A DNA stretch of 9,269 bases from NCBI GenBank assembly GCA_005878325.1, contig VBMR01000052.1:1454-10722 (forward strand). Reading direction: 5' to 3'. Numbering within the stretch: position 1 is the first letter of the stretch; each line of letters starts with the position of its first letter. The DNA comes from Methanobacteriota archaeon (GTDB lineage Archaea > Thermoplasmatota > Thermoplasmata > RBG-16-68-12). Under the pieces are notes generated by a model. That model was not told the DNA's origin and made no database searches. It worked only from the letters and a program-made list of their open reading frames with translations. Positions 1 through 5,918 of this stretch are shown piece after piece. The translations under genes and the position numbers were made by a program.

Positions 1-134
1 CCGTGCAGAGCGGGAACGCGTACGTGAATGTGCACACGAACGATGGCGTCGACCCGGCGAACACGGGCCCCGGCGACTTCCCGGGCGGCGAAATCCGCGG
101 GGCGCTGCGAGTCGCGAATGAGGACGACGACTGA
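1..134 (+). CDS. CHRD-domain protein, C-terminal fragment
   Basis: Only the last 43 codons lie in the window, read from base 3 and ending at TGA 132-134. The peptide carries the typical end of a CHRD domain (chordin-like, PF07452): a strand AYVNVHT, a short Asn/Asp/Gly loop, then FPGGEIRG followed by AL. In this family the YVN(V/I)HT...FPGGEIRGQ(L) pair marks the last two strands of the beta-sandwich. The protein then stops after an acidic tail (NEDDD), so the domain is at the extreme C-terminus with no anchor. Bacterial and archaeal CHRD proteins are normally secreted and their molecular role is poorly known. The 5' part, including any signal peptide, lies outside the window. The gene converges on the cupredoxin gene. 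The family call is firm; the function is not known. Confidence 0.8.
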   Translation, partial: VQSGNAYVNVHTNDGVDPANTGPGDFPGGEIRGALRVANEDDD

Positions 135-164
135 ACGGCCAACGTGGAACCGATCGATCTCCGA

Positions 165-215
165 CCTCGGGGGCCGGTAGGGAATCGGCCCTTAATCCAA
201 CGCCGTCCCCCGAGG
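165..215. terminator. Large hairpin between convergent genes, possible terminator
   Basis: CCTCGGGGG at 165-173 is perfectly complementary to CCCCCGAGG at 207-215, giving a 9-bp GC stem around a 33-base loop. A competing smaller hairpin (172-176 with 186-190, 5 bp) uses part of the same left arm. The stem starts 30 bases after the CHRD stop and lies between two convergent genes. A second dyad, the 10-bp palindrome CCCCGCGGGG at 244-253, lies nearer the cupredoxin stop. There is no clear T-run, so a terminator role is inferred from position and symmetry only. The rest of 135-315 shows no gene. Confidence 0.35.
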
Positions 216-315
216 GAAAGAGAGGCATCGGAGCTCTGAGTTCCCCCGCGGGGCCATCTCTCCCGCGGCGCGGCCTTTCATGAGTTCCCACGGCAAGACT
301 CCGAGGTCGATACCC

Positions 316-1167
316 TCAGGGCTTTCGGGCGCGAGCTCGTCGCCGGATTACAATCCCGAAGGCGACCACTGCGACCGCGAGGAGAGTGCCGAGGACGATC
401 AGGTACCGTGCATCCTGCGCAGGCGCGGATGGGACCGCGATGGTAAAGGAACCTTCGCGGGACGCGAAGTGGCCGGCCGCGTCGCGCGCCCACACGGTGA
501 AGGAGTACGTCCCCGCATCGGAAAAGGTCCGGTCCAGGTAGAAGGAGGACGCGGTGAGGCGCGTCATCGTGAGGTTCTCGTCGAACGAAGGGCCGACGAT
601 GTGGGCGGAAACGTTCGCGACGCCGACGTTGTCGGTGGCCTGCGCGGTCAGGTTCACGGCTCCGCCGGGGACTTGGGCCGCGGGACTGGCGGCGATGGCC
701 GCAACCGCGGGAGGGGCGGAGTCGGGCGAGGCGTTTGTAACCCATCGGCCTCGCATCGAGGGTTGGTGGATCGCACACCAATACGTGAACGTCCCGGCCT
801 GCAGCGCATCAAAGGTGAACCAAATCGTCCCGGTGAATTGAGCAGACTCTGGCTCGCCCGTATCGATGACGCCGTTGTTATTGTAATCGATCCAGAAGAT
901 GTGAGGAGTAGCGTCCTCGCTCGTGAGTTGGATGGCGACGTGGTCGCCCTGGTTCACGGAGAGATCGGGGCCGGGGTCCGTCTCGATCCCCGGTGTGGTG
1001 GACCAGCCGATGGGCGCCGAGAACCGTCCGTACAAATGGAACGTCACGTCGGCGGCTTTCGCAGTGGGCACGGCCACGGTCAGGATTCCCACGACGGCCG
1101 CCGCGATGAGGGCGGCTTGAGTGGCGGTCCGGAAGCGACCCTGGGAGTCCCGGTACCGTGGGTCCAC
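316..1167 (-). CDS. Membrane-anchored cupredoxin with EF-hand-like loop
   Basis: 283 aa. Residues 16-39 form a signal peptide (hydrophobic stretch ending AKA-AD). Residues 40-145 form a cupredoxin domain with the type-1 copper ligand pattern: His89 (in ATPHIFW), then Cys131, His134 and Met138 in TYWCAIHQPSMRG. Residues 148-245 look like an Ig-like beta domain (AQATDNVGV, DAGTYSFTVWARDAAGH). Residues 254-274 are a membrane helix followed by RRRARARKP, so the copper domain should face outside the cell. Residues 94-105 (DYNNNGVIDTGE) match a 12-residue EF-hand calcium loop, placed just after the first copper ligand. The likely role is electron transfer or copper binding at the surface; the redox partner is unknown. 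The start is GTG, with GAAGG about 10 bases upstream, 13 bases after the preceding gene's stop, so the two genes are probably co-transcribed. The fold call is confident; the exact role is not. Confidence 0.8.
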   Translation of the reverse strand: MDPRYRDSQGRFRTATQAALIAAAVVGILTVAVPTAKAADVTFHLYGRFSAPIGWSTTPGIETDPGPDLSVNQGDHVAIQLTSEDATPHIFWIDYNNNGVIDTGEPESAQFTGTIWFTFDALQAGTFTYWCAIHQPSMRGRWVTNASPDSAPPAVAAIAASPAAQVPGGAVNLTAQATDNVGVANVSAHIVGPSFDENLTMTRLTASSFYLDRTFSDAGTYSFTVWARDAAGHFASREGSFTIAVPSAPAQDARYLIVLGTLLAVAVVAFGIVIRRRARARKP

Positions 1168-1180
1168 GCCAATCGCGCCT

Positions 1181-2338
1181 TCACATCTGGGGCGGTGGGG
1201 CCGATTTCCCCCCGCGACCCTTGCGAACGAGCATCGCGGCGAGAGCGACGATCACGATGACGAGCGCGACGACGCTCCCGTAGAAGACCGTGGGACTGAA
1301 TGCGCCGGCCTCCAAAGGCGAACCCGCCGCGGTCACGGTAACCGTCTTCGTCGAGGAGTACTCCGTTGGGAGTTCCGTGTGGTTGTTGTTGTAGAGCTCG
1401 ACTTTGAACGTATGGGTCCCAACGCTGAGACCGCTGAAGGTATAGCTCGACCCCGCGGTCGCCGCCTTGTAATTCTCGACGCCGTTCACGACCTCGAAGA
1501 CATGGACATGCCCGCGGCCGGTCTCGTTCCACCCGCCGAACGCTCCCGCGTCCATGACGAAGCCACTCACGCTCCAGGTGAGGGTCACGTCCTGGCCCTC
1601 CGCGACGGAAGCCGGCGCGGTCAGGGTAATGGACGGGGTCGCGATCATGACGTTGACGGAATCCGAATATTCCGTGGGCAGTGCCGTATGATTGTTGTTG
1701 TACAGCGCCACCTTGATCGTGTGCGGCCCGGCACTCCAGCCCGTCACCGTGTAGGTCGTCGCCGCGGTCGCGGCCTTGTACGTCGCACCGTCAAAGATGT
1801 GCATATGGCCCTCGCCCGTGGAGTTCCATCCACCGAAGTCCAGAGCAGACATCGTGAAGTTGGATACCGCCACGCGGACCCGGAATCCGAGCGAGCTCAC
1901 GCTCTCGTCTTTCGTCGGCTCGAGGATTTTGATCGAGGGCGTGCCCGCTGTCACCGTGACGGAGTCGGCGACGACCGGCGACAGGGGACTATGGTCGTTG
2001 TTGCGTAGCTCCGCCCTAAGAACATGGGGTCCGGGAGTCAGACCGGTGAGGGTGACCTGAGTCAGCCAGGTGTTCGCCTTGATAGCGCCATCGACAAAGT
2101 AGTGGATGTGCCCGTGGTCGGTGATGTTAACCCCGCCCCAATTCTGTTGATCGAGGATGAATCCGCTCCCGACCTGGACCCGAATCTGGACACCGAGGGT
2201 GCTCACCTGGGCCATCGTCGCCGGCGAAAGGATCTTGATCGAATAGGGTGGCGCCGCCGCCGCGGGCAGGGCGCCGAACAACGGCACGACGATGGTTGCT
2301 GCAAACAGCACGAGACTCAGAGCCAGGACTTTCCTCAT
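1181..2338 (-). CDS. Surface protein with three His-rich modules, membrane-anchored
   Basis: 385 aa from ATG 2338. The open frame continues upstream without a stop, but the signal peptide begins exactly at this ATG (MRKVLALSLVLFAAT...ALPAAAA, residues 1-29) and a promoter lies just ahead, which fixes the start. Three homologous modules follow, at about residues 33-130, 134-231 and 235-337. Each has GHxH, then GxH, then NN(D/N)H: His77/79/105/116, His178/180/206/217 and His277/279/309/320. Modules 2 and 3 share LYNNNHT and LPTEYS almost exactly. A membrane helix at about 351-371 is followed by RKGRGGK, so the modules are predicted to be extracellular. The GH.H...G.H...NxxH layout resembles the DUF4399-type domain seen near copper proteins, but I cannot confirm the family. 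Recurrent His and the cupredoxin next door suggest metal binding; that is inference. Confidence 0.75.
   Translation of the reverse strand: MRKVLALSLVLFAATIVVPLFGALPAAAAPPYSIKILSPATMAQVSTLGVQIRVQVGSGFILDQQNWGGVNITDHGHIHYFVDGAIKANTWLTQVTLTGLTPGPHVLRAELRNNDHSPLSPVVADSVTVTAGTPSIKILEPTKDESVSSLGFRVRVAVSNFTMSALDFGGWNSTGEGHMHIFDGATYKAATAATTYTVTGWSAGPHTIKVALYNNNHTALPTEYSDSVNVMIATPSITLTAPASVAEGQDVTLTWSVSGFVMDAGAFGGWNETGRGHVHVFEVVNGVENYKAATAGSSYTFSGLSVGTHTFKVELYNNNHTELPTEYSSTKTVTVTAAGSPLEAGAFSPTVFYGSVVALVIVIVALAAMLVRKGRGGKSAPPPQM
1328..2242 (-). repeat. Three tandem His-module coding repeats
   Basis: This stretch encodes modules 1 (1949-2242), 2 (1646-1939) and 3 (1328-1636) of the surface protein. The spacing from the second His of GHxH to the GxH histidine is 26, 26 and 30 residues, and from there to the NNxH histidine it is 11 in all three. 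Modules 2 and 3 are the closest pair and share FGGWN, KAATA, LYNNNHT and LPTEYS. Module 1 is the most diverged (LRNNDHSPL). The order suggests that modules 2 and 3 arose by a later internal duplication. Confidence 0.75.
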
Positions 2339-2378
2339 TTCGGACCCCCCGGAACCTTTCGCCGTCCACCCCGAGTCC

Positions 2379-2396
2379 ACTTTAAAATTCTTTTCC
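2379..2396 (-). promoter_or_regulatory. Archaeal BRE/TATA promoter of the His-module and cupredoxin genes
   Basis: Read on the minus strand, the segment is GGAAAAGAATTTTAAAGT: an A-rich BRE-like element followed by TTTTAAA. The TATA centre is about 47 bases from the ATG at 2338. A start about 25 bases downstream would give a leader of roughly 20 bases that contains the G-run (GGGGGG) just before the ATG. It is the most A/T-rich spot in a very GC-rich spacer. Position and composition both fit; no transcript data are available. Confidence 0.5.
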
Positions 2397-2460
2397 CAAA
2401 AGCGGCCGCCCATATCGGACCGTCCCCCTCTTCCCCCATGACGTAAACAGGGTGGGTGAA

Positions 2461-2472
2461 GGAGAGCTCTCC
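2461..2472. promoter_or_regulatory. Perfect 12-bp palindrome, candidate operator
   Basis: GGAGAGCTCTCC is a perfect palindrome in the spacer between the flavoprotein gene and the His-module gene, about 70 bases upstream of the TATA-like box. A zero-spacer palindrome makes a poor RNA hairpin but a good site for a dimeric DNA-binding protein. No repressor gene is in the window, so a regulatory role is inference from symmetry and position. Confidence 0.3.
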
Positions 2473-2524
2473 GGCCGTGGAGCCCCGACCACGTCCCCTC
2501 GCCTTGCGGCTCGGAGGGCATGTC

Positions 2525-2540
2525 AACCTTGTTTAAGGTT
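2525..2540 (-). terminator. Small hairpin over the flavoprotein stop codon
   Basis: AACCTT at 2525-2530 pairs with AAGGTT at 2535-2540 around a 4-base loop. The right arm and loop overlap the TAA stop (2533-2535) of the flavoprotein gene. The stem is A/T-rich compared with its surroundings and has no T-run after it. It may be a weak transcript-end structure or a protein-binding dyad for the downstream unit. Confidence 0.25.
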
Positions 2541-3966
2541 GCTTTGGTCCTGTGCCCGCAACCGCGACCATGGCCTCCGATGGCGGGGCCGCAGGCGCCT
2601 CGATGGCCGCGGTGACCGCGTCGAAGTCCCACGGGCCTGGCCGTTTCGTGGCCCTCGGCTTCAGGTGGTCGAGGAGGCCGGATCGCGCGAGGCGCAGGAC
2701 GGTCCACGCCGCGTAGGCTGGCGCCCCGGTCGCGCCCGGCGAATTGTAGTTCGTGATATGATAGGAGTGGGGGCCCGCGAGCTCGATCGCCTCCTTCATG
2801 AAGATGCCCCGACGGTCGACCACGCTCGCGCGCACGCCGGCCGTCCCCGGTCGGATCAGGTTGTCCTCCTTGAGGGCGGGGAGGAATTCCCGGGCCCGTT
2901 TCGTCATCACGCGCTTCGAGATCGACGAGGCCCATTCCTCCGCCGCGAGGGTGAGGAAGTCGGGATTCACGAGGAGCCGCAGTTTGTTCCGAAGCGGGGA
3001 CTCGAAGATCTTGTGCGGGATTTCCGACGGATTCCCGAAGCCGCGGTACGTGTACGGTCCCGCCACGGGGACCGCGTTCGGCCCGATCTCCCGCCGTCCG
3101 TCCGCGCGGATGATCCAGTGGGGGTCCAGGAACGGCAGGTCCGGGTGGCGCGGGACCGTGTAGATGTTCCGGCTCGCGAGGAAGTGGGACGCGGGATCGA
3201 TCTCCCAATATTCGCCGCGGAAGTGCAGGTCCGTGTACTCGAGGCCGACGCCGAGCCGATGGGCGAGGTCGATCGAGTTCCCGCCCGCGCAGTTGAGCAG
3301 GAACCGGGTGCGCAGCGGCTCGGCTCCTTGGCTGATTCGGGCTCGGATGCGTCGGCGGGGATCCACGTACACGAGGTCGGCATCGGGAGCCGCGAATCGC
3401 ACCTCGAGGTGGTCTGCCTTCACGTCGACCGCGGCGACCTCGGACCCCAGGAGGAAGCGGGCGCCCGCGGCTTCCGCATCTTCGCGCACGGATTTCGTGA
3501 AGGACTCATAGTCCACGGCGGTGTCCGTCTTCGACCAGATCGCGCCGTGGGACCGGACGTTCGGCTCGTGGCGCCGCACCTCCGCGGCCGTCAGGACCTG
3601 GAGCTCGTCCTCCCCCATGCCGTTGGCGAGGCCCCAGCCGAAGTACTTGTCCAGGCGCCCGACGCCCTCCGGACGGGTCGCCACCTCGAAGGTCCCGATC
3701 GGGCGCCACGGCAGGCGGCGTCTCTCCGCATACCCCTTCCACATGCCGTACGCGACCTGGGCGCACCGGGCGAACACGCGCCGCGCCTGGGGGTCCAGGT
3801 AGAAGGGCCGATGGACGACCCCCGTGTTGCGCCGCGAGGTGTGCGCCGCGACGTTGGCCTCCTTTTCCAACACGGCGATCCGGCCTTCGTAGCGGGCCGC
3901 GAGCCAGTACGCGAAGGACGTCCCGAGGACCCCGCCTCCCACGATCGTGACGTCCCAGGGCTCCAT
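2533..3966 (-). CDS. lhgO: L-2-hydroxyglutarate oxidase-like FAD-dependent oxidoreductase
   Basis: 477 aa, DAO superfamily. The Rossmann FAD site is at residues 6-15 (VTIVGGGVLG), with Glu34 placed to bind the ribose. Residues 42-52 (HTSRRNTGVVH) match the LhgO/L2HGDH block that usually reads HxTxRNSGVIH. Further family landmarks are VDYESF (151-156), LLNCAGGNS (223-231), FRGEYWEI (249-256), IYTVPRHPDLPFL (268-280), GPNAV (295-299) and, near the C-terminus, NSPGATGAPAYAAW (408-421). The family oxidises L-2-hydroxyglutarate to 2-oxoglutarate and passes electrons to a quinone or another acceptor. The protein is longer than E. coli LhgO, partly through a Pro/Ala-rich tail after about residue 440. 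After VVH the sequence is RPFYLDP rather than the usual A-G-Y-Y type segment, so the substrate may differ. The gene stands alone and divergent from the ABC genes. ATG 3966 lacks a Shine-Dalgarno site; the mRNA may be leaderless. Confidence 0.75.
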   Translation of the reverse strand: MEPWDVTIVGGGVLGTSFAYWLAARYEGRIAVLEKEANVAAHTSRRNTGVVHRPFYLDPQARRVFARCAQVAYGMWKGYAERRRLPWRPIGTFEVATRPEGVGRLDKYFGWGLANGMGEDELQVLTAAEVRRHEPNVRSHGAIWSKTDTAVDYESFTKSVREDAEAAGARFLLGSEVAAVDVKADHLEVRFAAPDADLVYVDPRRRIRARISQGAEPLRTRFLLNCAGGNSIDLAHRLGVGLEYTDLHFRGEYWEIDPASHFLASRNIYTVPRHPDLPFLDPHWIIRADGRREIGPNAVPVAGPYTYRGFGNPSEIPHKIFESPLRNKLRLLVNPDFLTLAAEEWASSISKRVMTKRAREFLPALKEDNLIRPGTAGVRASVVDRRGIFMKEAIELAGPHSYHITNYNSPGATGAPAYAAWTVLRLARSGLLDHLKPRATKRPGPWDFDAVTAAIEAPAAPPSEAMVAVAGTGPKQP

Positions 3967-3990
3967 GGGCGGACCGGCGGATGAGTCGGC

Positions 3991-4001
3991 GGCTTATTAG
4001 G
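3991..4001 (-). promoter_or_regulatory. TATA-like box of the flavoprotein gene
   Basis: On the minus strand this reads CCTAATAAGCC, the only A/T-rich patch in the divergent spacer. Its centre is about 30 bases from the ATG at 3966, so transcription would begin within a few bases of the start codon. That agrees with the lack of a ribosome-binding site there. Read on the plus strand it could also drive the ABC genes, with a leader of about 90 bases. Confidence 0.35.
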
Positions 4002-4100
4002 CCTCTGTGGGGGCGCATCGATCGGGTCCCGCCCGCAAGACCGCGGAATGGCTACCGGCCGCGCTTCGTCCCGGGAACGGCCGGGCCCGCCGGTGATTCT

Positions 4101-4118
4101 GGAGGGGTCGACTTGATG
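4101..4118 (+). promoter_or_regulatory. Shine-Dalgarno plus ATG out of frame with the ABC ATPase
   Basis: GGAGGGG at 4101-4107 lies 8 bases before an ATG at 4116-4118, a textbook translation start. The frame it opens (M-R-D-G-R-I-G-L-R...) is not the ATPase frame and gives a low-complexity Arg/Asp run. In the ATPase frame the same bases contain two stops, TGA-TGA at 4114-4119. This looks like the original start of the ATPase gene, now separated from its coding body by a deletion or sequence error. Confidence 0.4.
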
Positions 4119-4131
4119 AGGGACGGACGAA

Positions 4132-4962
4132 TTGGCCTGCGACGCCCGCGGAAAGACGACGACGATCAAGATCCTCACCGGCCTGCTTCGTCCCTCGGAA
4201 GGCCAGGCCTACATCTGGGGCGTCGACGTGGAGAAGGAGCCGGAACACGCGATGTCCCGGGTCGGTGCAGTTGTCGAGACGCCTGAGCTCTATCCGGAGC
4301 TCACGCCGCTCGAGATCCTGACCTACGTCGGCCGCCTGCGGGAGATGTCGCCCGACGCGATCCGCGATCGATCGAAGGTCGTCCTCGACGAAGTCAAGAT
4401 GTCGGAGTGGGCGGACAAGCGGACGGGAAAATTCTCGAAGGGCATGAAGCAGCGGGTCGGGATCGCCCAGGCCTTGCTGAATCAACCGGACCTCCTGATC
4501 CTGGACGAGCCCACGGGCGGACTCGATCCCCGCGGCATGGCCGAAGTCCGGGACGTGATCAAGGGACTCGGTCGGAGCGGCATCACGGTCTTCATGTCCT
4601 CCCACCTTCTGTACGAGGTCCAGGAGACCTGTGATTCCGTCGCCCTGATCAACAAGGGCAAGCTCCTGATGTACGACGACTTGGCCCGGATCAGCCTGTG
4701 GCGGAAGGGAGGCCGGGTCGAGGTCGAGGCGCTCCCGCCGATCCCGCCGGAAATCGTCGAACGGGTGCAAGCCGCGCCTGGCGTCAAGAGCGTCCGAGGA
4801 CCCGACGGGAACCGGATTGTGGTGGAACTGGAGGGGGGCGACGAGGAGCGGGCGGCGCTCCTCCGGCAGCTCCTCGGCTGGGGCCTTCGCGTGCGGTCCT
4901 TCAAGGACGTGGAGATGCCCCTCGAATCGTTGTACCTCGAGCTCGTCAAGGAGAGTCGGTGA
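4132..4962 (+). CDS. ABC exporter ATP-binding subunit, N-terminus missing
   Basis: 276 aa if read from TTG 4132; the next ATG comes only at residue 41. The body is a standard ABC-2/drug-exporter ATPase: an ET-P in the Q-loop region (VGAVVETPELYPELT, 44-58), signature FSKGMKQR (101-108), Walker B LLILDEP (121-127), D-loop GGLDP (129-133), H-loop SSHLL with His158, and a C-terminal accessory domain. About 30-40 residues normally found before the P-loop (first strands and A-loop aromatic) are absent. The P-loop itself reads ACDARGKTT instead of GPNGAGKTT, so its first Gly is lost. Bases 4012-4131 encode no ABC N-terminus in any forward frame, and two in-frame stops precede the TTG. As written, the product should not bind ATP properly: it is a pseudogene, or an assembly or sequencing error. 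The permease begins 4 bases after the stop and looks intact. Confidence 0.75.
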   Translation: MACDARGKTTTIKILTGLLRPSEGQAYIWGVDVEKEPEHAMSRVGAVVETPELYPELTPLEILTYVGRLREMSPDAIRDRSKVVLDEVKMSEWADKRTGKFSKGMKQRVGIAQALLNQPDLLILDEPTGGLDPRGMAEVRDVIKGLGRSGITVFMSSHLLYEVQETCDSVALINKGKLLMYDDLARISLWRKGGRVEVEALPPIPPEIVERVQAAPGVKSVRGPDGNRIVVELEGGDEERAALLRQLLGWGLRVRSFKDVEMPLESLYLELVKESR

Positions 4963-4966
4963 GCGA

Positions 4967-5857
4967 ATGGCGACGGAAGGAGCCACGCAACCGACAGTCC
5001 CGCAAGCCCCGCAACCCACAGTCCCGCAAGCCGACCGGCGGACCGCCCGCGGAGCGCGGTTCCTAATCGTGGCCCGATTCGAACTCATGCGGCAGCTCCG
5101 GCGTCGGCGATTGCTCATCCTCCTGATCATCACAGCGATCTTCTTGGTCCTCCTCATCGTCGTCATCCAGGTCTTCCGGACCGCGTCCGCGGATTCGTAC
5201 AGCTACGCCTCCTCGTTCGGGGGCTTCGTCCCGACGCTCGCCGCCCTCGCGGCGACCTTCTTCGGGGCGGACGCCCTCGTCGGGGAGTTCGAGCACCGCA
5301 CCGGCTATCTGCTCTTCCCTCAGCCGGTCACGCGGACGTCCATCTTCCTCGGCAAACTCGTGGCGGGCTTCTCCCTCACGGCCGTCACGTTGGCGGTGTA
5401 CTACGGCGTCGTCGCGACGGCGACCGCGATCGTCACGAGAGGCCTGCCGATTGAGATCGCGTACTCGTTCCTCCTCGCGGTGCTGTATTCGACCGCCGCC
5501 CTGGGCGTCGCATTCGTCCTGAGCAGCACCCTCAAAGGGACGACGAGTGCGTCCGTCATGACCTTCGCGGTCCTGTTCCTGATGCTCGCGATCGTCACCG
5601 CGATTTTCTCGGTCGCCGATCTCCGACCGGACGGGAACCTCGCCTTCGCCGGCGGGACGATTTCGAACATCCTCTCGGGTCCCTATCCCCAAGCCTATCC
5701 CGGCGACACCGAGTTCCCCGGGGGACCGGGACCGGGGGGGCGGTTCCGCGTGTATTCCCCCGCGGTCCCTCTTTCCATCCTCGTGATGGCGATCTGGGCC
5801 GCCGTCGGATTCGGCCTCGCGTGGGCCCTCTACCGACGGAAAGAGATGAAAGGCTGA
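4967..5857 (+). CDS. ABC-2 type transporter permease
   Basis: 296 aa from ATG 4967, four bases after the ATPase stop. GGTGA, overlapping that stop, serves as Shine-Dalgarno site. Residues 1-29 are a soluble Pro/Gln-rich leader with two copies of QPTVPQA. An amphipathic Arg-rich helix follows (RFELMRQLRRRR, 37-48), then about six membrane segments near 49-70, 86-104, 129-153, 165-187, 195-216 and 267-289. Between the second and third lies the conserved ABC-2 block EFEHRTG...PQPVTR (107-123), which in this family contacts the ATPase. A Gly/Pro-rich loop (about 238-260) precedes the last helix. The protein ends with YRRKEMKG on the cytoplasmic side. With the preceding ATPase it would form a homodimeric or heteromeric exporter; the substrate cannot be told from sequence. 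The alternative start further upstream would lie inside the ATPase gene and is unlikely. Confidence 0.85.
   Translation: MATEGATQPTVPQAPQPTVPQADRRTARGARFLIVARFELMRQLRRRRLLILLIITAIFLVLLIVVIQVFRTASADSYSYASSFGGFVPTLAALAATFFGADALVGEFEHRTGYLLFPQPVTRTSIFLGKLVAGFSLTAVTLAVYYGVVATATAIVTRGLPIEIAYSFLLAVLYSTAALGVAFVLSSTLKGTTSASVMTFAVLFLMLAIVTAIFSVADLRPDGNLAFAGGTISNILSGPYPQAYPGDTEFPGGPGPGGRFRVYSPAVPLSILVMAIWAAVGFGLAWALYRRKEMKG
4986..5032 (+). repeat. Two copies of a 24-base unit in the permease leader
   Basis: The unit starting CGCAACC and ending CAGTCCCGCAAGCC occurs at 4986-5008 and again at 5010-5032, with a period of 24 bases and one mismatch. It encodes QPTVPQAP then QPTVPQAD, a flexible cytoplasmic leader before the first membrane helix. 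The period is a multiple of three, so changes in copy number would keep the reading frame. Confidence 0.7.
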
Positions 5858-5859
5858 GT

Positions 5860-5881
5860 CGAGCCCCACGCCTTTGGCTCG
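5860..5881. terminator. Hairpin between convergent genes, possible terminator
   Basis: CGAGCC at 5860-5865 pairs with GGCTCG at 5876-5881 around a 10-base loop. It begins directly after the permease stop, in the 61-base gap before the convergent secreted-protein gene ends. No strong T-run follows on either strand. It is assigned by position and symmetry only. Confidence 0.35.
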
Positions 5882-5918
5882 GTCCCTCGCCGGCCCTGTA
5901 GTGGCCTTGTCGCCGCCG

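Noticed and set aside
1121..2008. Long open frame on the plus strand across the surface genes
   Set aside because: It is antisense to two genes with clear signal peptides, domains and anchors; its Arg/Gly/Asp-rich translation has no motif and comes from the high GC content.
2335..2526. Small 63-codon minus-strand frame in the spacer before the His-module gene
   Set aside because: It covers the predicted promoter, overlaps the ATG of the next gene and has no ribosome site or motif.
2339..3208. Continuation of the His-module reading frame upstream of ATG 2338 for another 290 codons
   Set aside because: The extra part lies antiparallel-frame over the flavoprotein gene, is rich in Arg/Gly/Pro as out-of-frame GC-rich DNA is, and ends exactly where a signal peptide and promoter begin.
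2452..3984. 510-codon open frame on the plus strand antisense to the flavoprotein gene
   Set aside because: The minus-strand product has a full FAD site and family landmarks throughout; the plus-strand translation is charged low-complexity sequence.
4132..4134. TTG at 4132 as a genuine start of a full ATPase
   Set aside because: It has no ribosome site and leaves out the first strands of the nucleotide-binding domain and most of the P-loop, so it is only the first possible codon of a truncated gene.
3997..5166. 389-codon open frame antisense to the ABC genes
   Set aside because: It overlaps conserved Walker B, signature and permease coding sequence and has no recognisable domain.
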